This document shows positions 18,103 to 26,408 of a stretch of 64,000 nucleotides of DNA, in pieces. Made by a program: the position numbers and the translations under genes. The notes beneath the pieces are model-generated. The model was not told where the DNA came from. It saw only the letters and a program-made list of their open reading frames with translations, and did no database searches. This DNA is from Methylopumilus sp036745495 (GTDB taxonomy: Bacteria > Pseudomonadota > Gammaproteobacteria > Burkholderiales > Methylophilaceae), in the NCBI GenBank assembly GCA_036745495.1, contig DAIOGA010000003.1:1-64000 (forward strand), written 5' to 3'. The first letter of the stretch is position 1; the number at the start of each line of letters is the position of its first letter.

Positions 18103-18234
18103 ATGACACGTTCACTACTTATCGCTTTATTATTAGCTATTGGTTTAACTGCTTGCGGCAAAAAAGAAGAAGCTGCTCCTGCTGCTGATGCAGCTCCAGC
18201 TGCTGAGGCTGCTCCAGCTGCTGAGGCTAAGTAA
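18103..18234 (+). CDS. Tiny Ala/Pro-repeat lipoprotein, 43 aa
   Basis: The product begins MTRSLLIALLLAIGLTACGK: a short signal peptide with lipobox L-T-A-C, lipidated Cys at residue 18, then G-K-K-E-E and three hexapeptide repeats A-A-P-A-A-(D/E) ending A-K. The mature peptide is only 26 residues. The gene is isolated, has a purine-rich ribosome site (AAGGA at 18092-18096) and is followed by a strong terminator, which suggests it is expressed as its own unit. Comparable short lysine/glutamate/alanine-rich lipoproteins are common in proteobacteria but have no assigned job. A weak promoter-like TAGAAT precedes it at about 18040. Confidence 0.8.
   Translation: MTRSLLIALLLAIGLTACGKKEEAAPAADAAPAAEAAPAAEAK
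18172..18225 (+). repeat. Three 18-base in-frame repeats in the small lipoprotein
   Basis: Three units of 18 bases encode A-A-P-A-A-D, A-A-P-A-A-E and A-A-P-A-A-E. The last two units are identical at the DNA level (GCTGCTCCAGCTGCTGAG). Such repeats can gain or lose units by slippage without breaking the frame. Confidence 0.9.
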
Positions 18235-18260
18235 TAGATAATTTATCTATTGTATGAATA

Positions 18261-18289
18261 AAAAAGCCGGTTTTTAACCGGCTTTTTTT
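18261..18289. terminator. Strong bidirectional rho-independent terminator
   Basis: The stem AAAAGCCGGTT / AACCGGCTTTT with a 3-base loop is followed by a T run on the plus strand and preceded by an A run, so it can work for both strands. It separates the small lipoprotein (plus) from the MBL hydrolase (minus), whose stop codon overlaps its right edge at 18288. Confidence 0.93.
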
Positions 18290-19058
18290 ATATTACTTGC
18301 CACGACGTTCCGTCGCTTTGTGTTGCAATTTTTATCCAATCACGCTCACATCCTATTTTTCCTACAATAGCTTCTTTTACTAAATCTTCAGTATTATTTT
18401 TTTCACTCAGATGCGCTGCAACAAGATGTTTTAATTGTTTGAATTGAATTTTACCCAAAATTTCGGCTGCTGTTTGATTATCCAAATGACCTAATTTGCC
18501 GCTGATTCTTTTCTTTAAGCTATATGTATATTCACTTGACTCAAGCAAGTTAAGGTCGTGATTAAATTCTATAATGAGCGCATCTAGTTGCTGAAGCATC
18601 TTTTCAATATGGGGCGTTGAACTTCCCGTATCTGTCAAAATGCCTAATTTATGATTGCCGTCACTGAATGTAAATTGAGTAGGTTCTCTTGCGTCATGAG
18701 GCACTGGAAAGGGTTGAATTATAAAATTCTCTATTTCAAATGTATTGTGACTATCAATTATGTTTAAATCAATCTCATAAGATTTAATCATATGTTTCTC
18801 ACACATCTTGAAAGTCCCGTAAGAAAGCCATATAGGAATTTTGAATTTATTTGCTAATTTAAAAGCCCCTTTGACATGGTCTTCATGTTCATGCGTTAAG
18901 AGAATTCCTGTGATATTTTCTGGGGATTCATTAAGTCGATCCAACCTAGATACGATATCCTGAATCGCGAAACCACAATCAATCATTAAAATTGATTTGT
19001 TTTGCTTTACTAAAAATGAATTACCAGCGCTCCCACTACCTAAAGATGCAAATTGCAT
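18288..19058 (-). CDS. MBL-fold metallohydrolase (WalJ/YycJ type)
   Basis: A 256-residue metallo-beta-lactamase-fold hydrolase. The metal site is L-T-H-E-H-E-D-H near residues 54-61, with later ligands at H-D, D-T-G near 140 and H-L near 215. The N-terminal G-S-G-S-A-G-N-S motif is characteristic of the YycJ/WalJ group, whose members have been proposed to be DNA exonucleases; the substrate here is unknown. It is the last gene of dapA-bamC-MBL and starts 2 bases after bamC, an order seen in many betaproteobacteria. Confidence 0.88.
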   Translation of the reverse strand: MQFASLGSGSAGNSFLVKQNKSILMIDCGFAIQDIVSRLDRLNESPENITGILLTHEHEDHVKGAFKLANKFKIPIWLSYGTFKMCEKHMIKSYEIDLNIIDSHNTFEIENFIIQPFPVPHDAREPTQFTFSDGNHKLGILTDTGSSTPHIEKMLQQLDALIIEFNHDLNLLESSEYTYSLKKRISGKLGHLDNQTAAEILGKIQFKQLKHLVAAHLSEKNNTEDLVKEAIVGKIGCERDWIKIATQSDGTSWQVI

Positions 19059-19060
19059 CT

Positions 19061-20338
19061 TTATTTTAATTGATCATAAAGAAGAGAAATGATTCGATTT
19101 GCAGTGGAAGAGTTGTTTCTCTTACCATCTTGATACTCGATCACAACTTGAGAGCCGCCATTGTCTACAGAAACAATCTTGATGCGATATTGTTTTTCTG
19201 GGTTAGTTTTTTCTTTATCGCTTCCACCCCAGAATTTAAGCTTCTCGGATAGGGGCTTGTCTTTATTCTGACTTGTATCTTTATCTTGCTTGTCTTTTTT
19301 ATCATCGTCACTCCAGAACATAAGAGAATCTAGGACTCCTTTTTTCTTCTTGGGGCTATCGTCAATATCAACATCGGCATATTTTACAAAATAGATTCCA
19401 TTTGATCTGTCTTTGTCTTCAATCACAAATCCAATAATATCTAAAGCCAATCCTACTCTTCGCCAGGCGCGATCGAAAGGATCTTGAATTTCGAGTGATG
19501 AACTTCCATCTGCCTCTTTCTTAATTTCAGCTCTCTTTTGATTTACTGGTGTTGCAATAATCTCTTTTGCTCGTTTGTCTGCTACTCCAAGTTTTACCAT
19601 AAGCCTTCTTAGAAGCTCAGCATCTAACTCATCGTCTTTCGAATCTCCTTTTGTTTCCGGCTGTGTCTTGGCATCATTTCTATAACCGTTATCCACAACG
19701 CCGTATGGCGTTCTCACTTTTTCTTTACCATCATCAGGTGCTGTGTCCACACTTCGATGCGTCATATAAATCTCAGTAGTACCTTCTTGCAGGCCGCGAT
19801 CTAGTCGAGTTCTGAATTTTTTACGGTTAGCAGTGCCTGATGCAAGTGAATCAAGCCATGCATCAAATTTATCAAGCGCACCTTTATTGTCATCAGCCTT
19901 AAGATCTCCTTGCTTAATCCATTCAGTTTCCATCACGCCTGTTTCTGGATTCTCTTTTTTTACAGCAAATCCCATGTCTAACCAAAAATCTCTTATTACT
20001 GGCCATATTTTTTCAGCTGGGGCATTAACAACTAGCCATCTTTGAGCGCCGGCTTTTACAATTTTCATACCCTCTGGATTAGGCAAAATATTTGATTGGC
20101 CATTCTCTTGTTTCTGTCCATTTTTAAAGTCTGAATAACTGGTGGAACCTGGTATTGCGTAAGTGTCATTTGTGGTCACTGACGTTAAATCAGGAGGCAC
20201 TTCTAGTGGGCGAGATCTCCCTGTGGCCTTGTAATCAGGCGCTGTAACCTGATCCACAAAAGGAATACTCTCGCATCCATTTAAAATTAAGAATAAAGGT
20301 AAAACAAAAAGCCGTTTGCTTTGTGCTAGTAATTTCAT
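19061..20338 (-). CDS. bamC: Outer-membrane assembly lipoprotein BamC
   Basis: BamC is an accessory lipoprotein of the BAM complex, which inserts outer-membrane proteins. The signal peptide ends L-N-G-C with Cys22, followed by the unstructured lasso that contacts BamD: D-Y-K-A-T-G-R-S-R-P-L-E-V-P-P-D-L. Two helix-grip domains follow. At 425 aa it is longer than E. coli BamC (344 aa), mainly because of a charged, Lys/Asp-rich insert at about 326-383 holding two L-M-F-W / L-K-F-W segments. The start overlaps the dapA stop as ATGA. Confidence 0.93.
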   Translation of the reverse strand: MKLLAQSKRLFVLPLFLILNGCESIPFVDQVTAPDYKATGRSRPLEVPPDLTSVTTNDTYAIPGSTSYSDFKNGQKQENGQSNILPNPEGMKIVKAGAQRWLVVNAPAEKIWPVIRDFWLDMGFAVKKENPETGVMETEWIKQGDLKADDNKGALDKFDAWLDSLASGTANRKKFRTRLDRGLQEGTTEIYMTHRSVDTAPDDGKEKVRTPYGVVDNGYRNDAKTQPETKGDSKDDELDAELLRRLMVKLGVADKRAKEIIATPVNQKRAEIKKEADGSSSLEIQDPFDRAWRRVGLALDIIGFVIEDKDRSNGIYFVKYADVDIDDSPKKKKGVLDSLMFWSDDDKKDKQDKDTSQNKDKPLSEKLKFWGGSDKEKTNPEKQYRIKIVSVDNGGSQVVIEYQDGKRNNSSTANRIISLLYDQLK

Positions 20339-21213
20339 TGAATATGAGCTTCCTTCATAGCAGTTTGAATAATTTTATGGTATTCCGAGCTAAGTTCAAC
20401 TAAAGGCAATCGAATACCTTCCTTGATAAGACCCATTGTCTTTAATGCCCATTTTACAGGGATTGGATTCGCCTCTATAAACAGATTGGTGTGAAGTAAA
20501 AATAATTGTTGATTAATCTCGATCGCTTTTTCATTTTGTTTAGCAATAACGCAAGCATACATTTCATGCATTAATTTTGGTGCAACATTTGCTGTAACGG
20601 AAATCACACCTTTGCCTCCAAGTAACATAAGCGATAAAGCGGTTGCATCGTCGCCACTTAAAACTGAAAAATGAGACGGCAATCTTTTAATAAGATCGAT
20701 GCCACGAGTCAAATCTCCTGTCGCATCCTTAATCCCTACAATATTAGGAATTTCACTTAACTTCAATACTGTATCGTTCTTTAAATCACAGCCTGTTCTA
20801 GACGGCACATTGTAAAGAATTTGATCAATTGCAACTTCATTTGCAATTTTACTAAAATGCTGAAAAAGTCCTGTTTGGTTGGGTTTATTGTAATAAGGCG
20901 TCACTAATAAACAAGCATCTGCCCCAAGGCGTTTGGCTTCTTTTGTAAGATCGATAGCTTCTTGCGTAGAGTTGGCGCCGGTGCCAGCTATTACAGGGAT
21001 TCTTTTGTCGACATGCTTTACTGTGGTTTCAATCAGTTGACAATGCTCTTCACAATTGACCGTAGGTGATTCCCCCGTTGTGCCCACAATGACAATACCA
21101 TCTGTACCTTCATTAATATGAAAATCAATTAATCCATGCAGGGCTTGGATATCAAGACTTCCATCAGGGAACATCGGGGTGACAATTGCAACAATACTGC
21201 CTTGAGGTGACAT
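20335..21213 (-). CDS. dapA: 4-hydroxy-tetrahydrodipicolinate synthase
   Basis: DapA condenses pyruvate with aspartate semialdehyde in lysine/diaminopimelate synthesis. It shows G-T-T-G-E-S-P-T near 44-51, the catalytic Tyr in Y-N-V-P-S-R-T-G and the Schiff-base Lys in I-V-G-I-K-D-A-T-G-D. The length (292 aa) is normal. It feeds meso-diaminopimelate to the MurE encoded at 59.7-61.1 kb. It leads the dapA-bamC-MBL operon, and the upstream 237-base spacer is shared with the divergent rsx operon. Confidence 0.97.
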   Translation of the reverse strand: MSPQGSIVAIVTPMFPDGSLDIQALHGLIDFHINEGTDGIVIVGTTGESPTVNCEEHCQLIETTVKHVDKRIPVIAGTGANSTQEAIDLTKEAKRLGADACLLVTPYYNKPNQTGLFQHFSKIANEVAIDQILYNVPSRTGCDLKNDTVLKLSEIPNIVGIKDATGDLTRGIDLIKRLPSHFSVLSGDDATALSLMLLGGKGVISVTANVAPKLMHEMYACVIAKQNEKAIEINQQLFLLHTNLFIEANPIPVKWALKTMGLIKEGIRLPLVELSSEYHKIIQTAMKEAHIQ

Positions 21214-21392
21214 GTGATTGACTATTAATTAGTAAAGTCGCTATTTTAACTTAAATAGCCAAACACCAAAAAATTGATCAAATTATATATATAAAATAGT
21301 TATATTACTATAAAACTTTATTCTTTGAAGTAATATAGAATTATTGATATATTTCAACTATAAAAAAGATCTTGAACTTTCAAAAAACTCCA

Positions 21393-21421
21393 TTGACAGA
21401 GGCTTAGGCTATAAATATTTT
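21393..21421 (+). promoter_or_regulatory. Likely sigma70 promoter of the rsx operon
   Basis: TTGACA (21393-21398), a perfect -35 box, is followed after 17 bases by TATTTT (21416-21421). The predicted start lies about 23 bases before the rsxA ATG. The rest of the 237-base spacer between dapA and rsxA is AT-rich; no gene, terminator or clear operator was seen in it. Confidence 0.55.
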
Positions 21422-21450
21422 CGGCAATTTTAAACGTATAATTTAACTTT

Positions 21451-22032
21451 ATGATTCAACACTATTTCTTAATCATCATCAGCACGGTATTGGTCAACAA
21501 TATCGTTTTAGTGAAAATTTTAGGGCTATGCCCTTTCATGGGTGTATCTAAAAAGTTAGAAACATCGATCAGCATGTCTGCGGCTACCGCTTTTGTATTG
21601 ACCATAGGATCAATGACAAGCTGGGCTATTAATCATTATCTTCTTGAGCCTAATGACCTTGTATATTTAAGAACGCTTTCATTTATTGTAGTGATCGCGG
21701 GTGTTGTGCAATTTACTGAAATGTTGATGGAAAAAAACTTTCCACTACTTTATCAATTGCTGGGTATTTTTTTACCTCTCATTACTACTAATTGTGCCGT
21801 ATTAGGCATTCCTCTTTTGAATGCACAATCAAGTCACACCCTTCTTGAATCTGCGTTATTCGGTTTTGGGGGTGGCATTGGTTTTTCACTCGTATTAATT
21901 TTATTTGCATCTTTAAGGGAGCGTTTAGAAGGTGCAGAAATACCTGCGCCATTTAAGGGTACAGCAATAGCGCTTGTTACGGCCTCAATCATGAGTCTCG
22001 CCTTCATGGGATTCGCAGGGTTAGATCGTTAA
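21451..22032 (+). CDS. rsxA: Electron transport complex subunit RsxA
   Basis: RsxA/RnfA is an integral inner-membrane subunit of the Rnf/Rsx complex, which couples electron flow between NADH and ferredoxin (or SoxR) to the ion gradient. It has 193 residues and six hydrophobic helices with the family segment V-N-N-I-V-L-V-K-I-L-G-L-C-P-F-M-G-V at the first helix and T-T-N-C-A-V-L-G near 110, each carrying one of the membrane Cys residues that bind an iron-sulfur cluster between RsxA and RsxE. It is the first gene of rsxABCDGE-nth, and rsxB starts directly after its stop. Confidence 0.95.
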   Translation: MIQHYFLIIISTVLVNNIVLVKILGLCPFMGVSKKLETSISMSAATAFVLTIGSMTSWAINHYLLEPNDLVYLRTLSFIVVIAGVVQFTEMLMEKNFPLLYQLLGIFLPLITTNCAVLGIPLLNAQSSHTLLESALFGFGGGIGFSLVLILFASLRERLEGAEIPAPFKGTAIALVTASIMSLAFMGFAGLDR

Positions 22033-22590
22033 ATGATTACTGCATTACTTGTTATGATTTTTCTTGCCATCCTTTTAGGGCTGGTCTTAGGCTATTCCGC
22101 AATTAAATTTAAAGTGGATGGCGATCCTATGGTTGCGAGGATTGATGCCATTCTTCCGCAAACACAATGCGGTCAATGTGGTTATCCCGGTTGTAAACCA
22201 TATGCTACTGCCATTGCGAAAGGAGAGGCTGATATAAATCAATGTCCGCCAGGAGGCGATGCGGGTGCTAAAGCTTTAGCAGAATTAATGGGGATGGAGT
22301 TTAAACCAGTTAATGAAGAGCATGGGATTCAAAAGCCAAAATCAGTGGCTTTAATTGATGAGTTAACTTGCATTGGATGTACTTTATGCATTCAAGCTTG
22401 CCCTGTGGACGCTATCTTAGGTGCTGCAAAACAAATGCATACGATTATTGCAAGCGAGTGTACAGGCTGTGAATTATGTTTACCGCCTTGTCCAGTAGAT
22501 TGCATAACGATGGAACCTGTTCTTGAAAATTCAGAATCATGGAAATGGAAATACCCTATCTATAATATTCAAAAAGCTCAAAAGGCTTAA
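22033..22590 (+). CDS. rsxB: Electron transport complex subunit RsxB (Fe-S)
   Basis: RsxB/RnfB carries iron-sulfur clusters. After one N-terminal membrane helix comes a 4Fe-4S domain with C-G-Q-C-G-Y-P-G-C and a later Cys (C-P-P-G-G), then two ferredoxin motifs, C-I-G-C-T-L-C-I-Q-A-C-P and C-T-G-C-E-L-C-L-P-P-C-P. The length (185 aa) is normal. The C-terminus lacks the long extra ferredoxin region of some acetogen RnfB proteins. Confidence 0.96.
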   Translation: MITALLVMIFLAILLGLVLGYSAIKFKVDGDPMVARIDAILPQTQCGQCGYPGCKPYATAIAKGEADINQCPPGGDAGAKALAELMGMEFKPVNEEHGIQKPKSVALIDELTCIGCTLCIQACPVDAILGAAKQMHTIIASECTGCELCLPPCPVDCITMEPVLENSESWKWKYPIYNIQKAQKA

Positions 22591-22600
22591 AGCTTTTATT

Positions 22601-24124
22601 ATGCAATTAAAAAATATTTTTAAATTTAATGGTGGGGTTCATCCAGATGAAAATAAAATCGCATCTACACGTCTTCCCATTGCAAAGTTAGCTATTCCAA
22701 AAAAATTAGTGCTGCCACTTAGACAGCATGTTGGTCATGTTGCAAAAATTAAAGTTAAACCCGGCGATCAAGTGCTCAAAGGTCAAATCATTGCTGAAGC
22801 TGATGGCAACATTTCCGCCTCTATCCATGCGCCCACATCAGGAAAGATCTTAAAAATCAGCGAGGAAATTCTTCCTCATCCATCAGGGCTGCCTGATTTT
22901 TGTATCACGATTGAACCAGACTTCAAAGATACTTGGATTGAAAAAAAACCTATCTCATGGAAAAAAATAGATAAAGCTCAATTAATTGAGGCATTGTCGC
23001 AGTCGGGAATTGTCGGCTTAGGTGGCGCAGTTTTTCCTACGCACATGAAATTAAAGATTAATCAAAATCAAAGCATCCATACATTAGTGATTAATGCAGC
23101 AGAGTGTGAGCCATTTATTACTTGTGATGATATGTTAATGAGGGAGAGAGCTGATGAAATTATTCAAGGCTCACTCATTGCACAAAGCATACTTGGTGCA
23201 GAAAAGTGTGTAGTTGGCATCGAGGACAATAAAATTGAAGCTTACGAAGCTCTAAAAAAAGCCGCTCAAAAAACGGCGGTTGAAATTAAAGTGGTACCCA
23301 CACTTTATCCAAGTGGCGACGCAAAAAGACTCATTTATCTCTTAATGGGTATAGAAGTTCCAAAAGAAAAGCGTTCTGTAGATCTAGGTATTCAAGTATT
23401 TAACGTAGCTACGGTAGGGGCTATTTATAGATATCTTGAGTTAGGTGAGCCATCGATCAGTCGAATTGTAACTATTACAGGGGCTGTCAAAACACCTCAA
23501 AATTACGAGGTCTTATTTGGAACACCTCTGTCAGACTTAATTAAAGCTGCGGGCGGTTCCTCGAATAAAACAAAAAAATTTATCATGGGCGGTCCGATGA
23601 TGGGATTTGATTTACCATCAATTCATGTCCCGGTCACAAAAGCAATGAATTGTGTCATTGAGAGTTCGCCAGAATTATTTCCTGCTCCAAAACCTGTAAT
23701 GCCTTGTATTCGATGTGCGCGATGTGCAGATGCCTGCCCAGTTAACTTACAACCTCAAGAATTATATTGGTTCTCAAAATCTTCTCAGCTTGAAAAAGCT
23801 AGAGAGTACAATTTATTCGATTGTATTGAATGTGGATGCTGCACTTATGTTTGCCCAAGCAATATTCCACTCGTCCAATTTTACAGATATGCAAAAAGTG
23901 AAATTATTGCTCAAGACAAATCCAAAGAAGCTGCAAATACAGCAAGAGAAAGAAATGAATTTAGACTTGCAAGAATAGAAAGAGAAAAGAAAGAGCGTGC
24001 TGAGAGGCATGCACAAAAAGCACTAGGGGCGCAAGATAAGCAAGCTGAGGATGAGAAAAAATCAACCATTGCTGCAGCGATGGAAAGAGTCAAACAAAAT
24101 CAACAAGAAAATATAAAAAACTAA
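22601..24124 (+). CDS. rsxC: Electron transport complex subunit RsxC
   Basis: RsxC/RnfC is the peripheral NADH- and FMN-binding subunit. The N-terminal part has F-N-G-G-V-H-P and a barrel-sandwich region, then the Complex I 51-kDa-like domain with G-L-G-G-A-V-F-P-T and N-A-A-E-C-E-P, and two C-terminal 4Fe-4S motifs: C-I-R-C-A-R-C-A-D-A-C-P and C-I-E-C-G-C-C-T-Y-V-C-P. The product from the ATG at 22601 has 507 residues. A TTG at 22523 in the same frame would overlap rsxB and add a non-conserved leader, so it is not used. The C-terminus is short and charged compared with E. coli RsxC. Confidence 0.95.
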   Translation: MQLKNIFKFNGGVHPDENKIASTRLPIAKLAIPKKLVLPLRQHVGHVAKIKVKPGDQVLKGQIIAEADGNISASIHAPTSGKILKISEEILPHPSGLPDFCITIEPDFKDTWIEKKPISWKKIDKAQLIEALSQSGIVGLGGAVFPTHMKLKINQNQSIHTLVINAAECEPFITCDDMLMRERADEIIQGSLIAQSILGAEKCVVGIEDNKIEAYEALKKAAQKTAVEIKVVPTLYPSGDAKRLIYLLMGIEVPKEKRSVDLGIQVFNVATVGAIYRYLELGEPSISRIVTITGAVKTPQNYEVLFGTPLSDLIKAAGGSSNKTKKFIMGGPMMGFDLPSIHVPVTKAMNCVIESSPELFPAPKPVMPCIRCARCADACPVNLQPQELYWFSKSSQLEKAREYNLFDCIECGCCTYVCPSNIPLVQFYRYAKSEIIAQDKSKEAANTARERNEFRLARIEREKKERAERHAQKALGAQDKQAEDEKKSTIAAAMERVKQNQQENIKN

Positions 24125-24125
24125 T

Positions 24126-25145
24126 ATGGAAAATAGATCGCCTTATATTGTTAACGCACCTTCAGTAAGCGTCATTATGCTCAAAGTATTACTCGCGCTC
24201 ATTCCTGGTATAGCTTTGTATGTTTACGTATTTGGTTTAGGTGTCCTCATTAATATTCTTTTAGCTTCCCTCACCGTCATAATGACTGAAAGTGCAATTC
24301 TTGCTATAAGAAAGCTACCTATTAAGCCATTCATTTTAGATGGCAGCGGACTTGTCACTGCATGGCTTCTTGCGATATCCATCCCATCAATAGCACCTTG
24401 GTGGATTATTGTTTTGGGCACATTACTTTGTATTATTTTTGGTAAACATCTTTATGGTGGATTGGGTTACAACTTATTTAATCCAGCTATGGTGGGATAC
24501 GCTATCTTGCTAATCTCCTTTCCTTCCATCATGACTCACTGGCAAATACCAACTAACCTTATGGCTAATCATATGAACTGGCTTGATCAGATTAGAATTA
24601 TTTTTAATAGCAACTTCTTCCCAAAAGAAACGCTCGATGCAATAAGCTCTGCCACACCTCTTGATTACATTAAAACCCAGCTCACTTTGCATCAGCCACT
24701 CAGCACAATTGAACAAGACAAAATATTTGGCTTCATTGGAGGCAGAGGACTTGAGTTAATTAATTTGGGTTATCTTGCTGGAGGACTCTATTTACTGAAA
24801 GAGAAAATTATCTCATGGCATTTACCTGTTGCCTTTTTATTTACTTTATTTTTAACGGCACTAGTCTTTAATCTTGCAGCTCCAGATACATTCGCATCGC
24901 CACTTTTCCATATCATGAGTGGCGGAAGCATGCTTTGTGCTTTCTTTATCATTACCGATCCAGTTAGCGCGCCCACAACACCTAAAGGAAAAATTTATTT
25001 TGGTATAGGAATAGCCTTATTGGTTTTCATTATTCGAATTTTTGGTGGCTACCCTGAAGGCATTGCATTTGCTGTATTGCTTTTCAATATTTGCGCACCT
25101 CTCATAGATAGTCTTACGCAACCAAGAATTTTTGGTCATAAATAA
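24126..25145 (+). CDS. rsxD: Electron transport complex subunit RsxD
   Basis: RsxD/RnfD is a polytopic membrane subunit (339 aa, about nine to ten helices) with covalently bound FMN. The flavinylation region reads S-S-A-T-P-L-D-Y near residue 178, in which the Thr is the expected attachment site. G-Y-N-L-F-N-P-A-M-V-G-Y and F-I-I-T-D-P-V-S-A-P are family motifs. It follows rsxC by one base. Confidence 0.95.
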   Translation: MENRSPYIVNAPSVSVIMLKVLLALIPGIALYVYVFGLGVLINILLASLTVIMTESAILAIRKLPIKPFILDGSGLVTAWLLAISIPSIAPWWIIVLGTLLCIIFGKHLYGGLGYNLFNPAMVGYAILLISFPSIMTHWQIPTNLMANHMNWLDQIRIIFNSNFFPKETLDAISSATPLDYIKTQLTLHQPLSTIEQDKIFGFIGGRGLELINLGYLAGGLYLLKEKIISWHLPVAFLFTLFLTALVFNLAAPDTFASPLFHIMSGGSMLCAFFIITDPVSAPTTPKGKIYFGIGIALLVFIIRIFGGYPEGIAFAVLLFNICAPLIDSLTQPRIFGHK

Positions 25146-25149
25146 TTAT

Positions 25150-25773
25150 ATGTTTAAAGATCATTTAAAAAAAATATCTACCACTGCAGTCGCTATGATT
25201 ATTTTCTCCTTAGCAGCTTCAACTGCTCTAAGCATTTCTTATTTCATTACAAAATCACCTATTGATGAGAGCGACGCTAAAGCAAAGCGCATATTTTTAA
25301 ATCAAGTAATTCCCGCAGATCTTTATGATAATAATCTTGTGAAAGATACAATTTCCATTGAGCCGAGCCCTATGTTAGGAAATAAAAAGAATATTGATGT
25401 CTATCGAGCGAAGAAAAAAAATCAAGTGATTGCAGTCATCATTGAATCTGTCGCCCCGGATGGTTATAGCGGTGAAATCAAAACGCTCGTAGGGATTGAT
25501 AAAGAAGATAAAATATTAGGTGTAAGGGTAATTGCTCATAAAGAAACTCCTGGCTTAGGAGACTATATTGAAATTGACAAAAGTCAGTGGATTAAAAATT
25601 TTGATCTCAAGTCTTTGGATAAAATAAGTGAAAAACAATGGGCTGTTAAAAAAGATGGGGGTGATTTTGATTACGTCTCCGGAGCAACAATCACGCCTCG
25701 AGCCGTCATTAAGTCTACCTATAAATGCCTTCTTTACGTAAAAGAAAATAAAAAAAGGTTATTCACATCATGA
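25150..25773 (+). CDS. rsxG: Electron transport complex subunit RsxG
   Basis: RsxG/RnfG has one N-terminal membrane helix and a periplasmic FMN-binding domain. The covalent FMN site is D-Y-V-S-G-A-T-I-T-P near residue 180 (S-G-A-T, Thr as the attachment residue), and the upstream H-K-E-T-P-G-L-G-D motif is typical. The ATG at 25150 is preferred (207 aa); an in-frame TTG at 25132 would overlap rsxD. Its stop overlaps the rsxE start by 4 bases. Confidence 0.94.
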   Translation: MFKDHLKKISTTAVAMIIFSLAASTALSISYFITKSPIDESDAKAKRIFLNQVIPADLYDNNLVKDTISIEPSPMLGNKKNIDVYRAKKKNQVIAVIIESVAPDGYSGEIKTLVGIDKEDKILGVRVIAHKETPGLGDYIEIDKSQWIKNFDLKSLDKISEKQWAVKKDGGDFDYVSGATITPRAVIKSTYKCLLYVKENKKRLFTS

Positions 25774-26399
25774 GTGATATTAAAAAAATTGCATTGGATG
25801 GATTTTGGAAACAAAATCCTGGTGTAGTTCAGCTTCTCGGACTATGTCCAACTCTGGCGGTCACAACTTCTATGATTAATGGATTAAGTCTTGGCATCGC
25901 CACAGCAATTGTGATGGCTGTATCAAATGCTTCCGTATCGCCCATTCGTAAATTTATTCCGACCGAAATTAGAGTCCCGGTTTTTATTCTTATCATAGCC
26001 TCGCTTGTAACTATTATTGATTTCAGCATTCATGCTTTCATTCAGCCGCTTTACAAAGCTTTGGGCATTTTTATTCCATTGATCGTAACTAATTGTATTG
26101 TTTTGGCTCGCGTCGAATCTTTCGCTGCAAAAAACGAAACATCATCTTCATTTTTTGATGGGCTTTTTATGGGCCTTGGCTTAGCTATGGTTTTAACTCT
26201 TCTTGGCGGATTAAGAGAGTTCTTTGGTAAAGGCACTTTATTCTCTGGTATTGATCTTATTTTAGGCCCTTCAGCTAGTAATTTAGTAGTTCATTTTTTT
26301 GGTGACTACCATGGTTTTCTTTTAGCTATTCTTCCTCCTGGAGCCTTTATTGGCTTGGCTTGTCTCATTGCATTAAAAAATCGCATCGAAGCTCGCTAA
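25770..26399 (+). CDS. rsxE: Electron transport complex subunit RsxE
   Basis: RsxE/RnfE is a membrane subunit related to RsxA (209 aa, six helices). N-P-G-V-V-Q-L-L-G-L-C-P-T-L-A-V-T near the N-terminus and V-T-N-C-I-V-L-A-R carry the Cys residues matching those in RsxA. It completes the six-gene set, so the complex should be functional. Translational coupling to rsxG is suggested by the ATGA overlap. Confidence 0.95.
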   Translation: MSDIKKIALDGFWKQNPGVVQLLGLCPTLAVTTSMINGLSLGIATAIVMAVSNASVSPIRKFIPTEIRVPVFILIIASLVTIIDFSIHAFIQPLYKALGIFIPLIVTNCIVLARVESFAAKNETSSSFFDGLFMGLGLAMVLTLLGGLREFFGKGTLFSGIDLILGPSASNLVVHFFGDYHGFLLAILPPGAFIGLACLIALKNRIEAR

Positions 26400-26408
26400 T
26401 TCATTTTT

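Noticed and set aside
21270..21300. TTGATCAA followed by a TA-rich run as an FNR box or DnaA-like origin element
   Set aside because: There is no N4 spacer as in FNR sites, no DnaA boxes nearby and no replication gene; it is plain AT-rich spacer.
22523..22600. Upstream TTG start for rsxC
   Set aside because: It would overlap rsxB in another frame; the conserved RsxC start matches the ATG at 22601.
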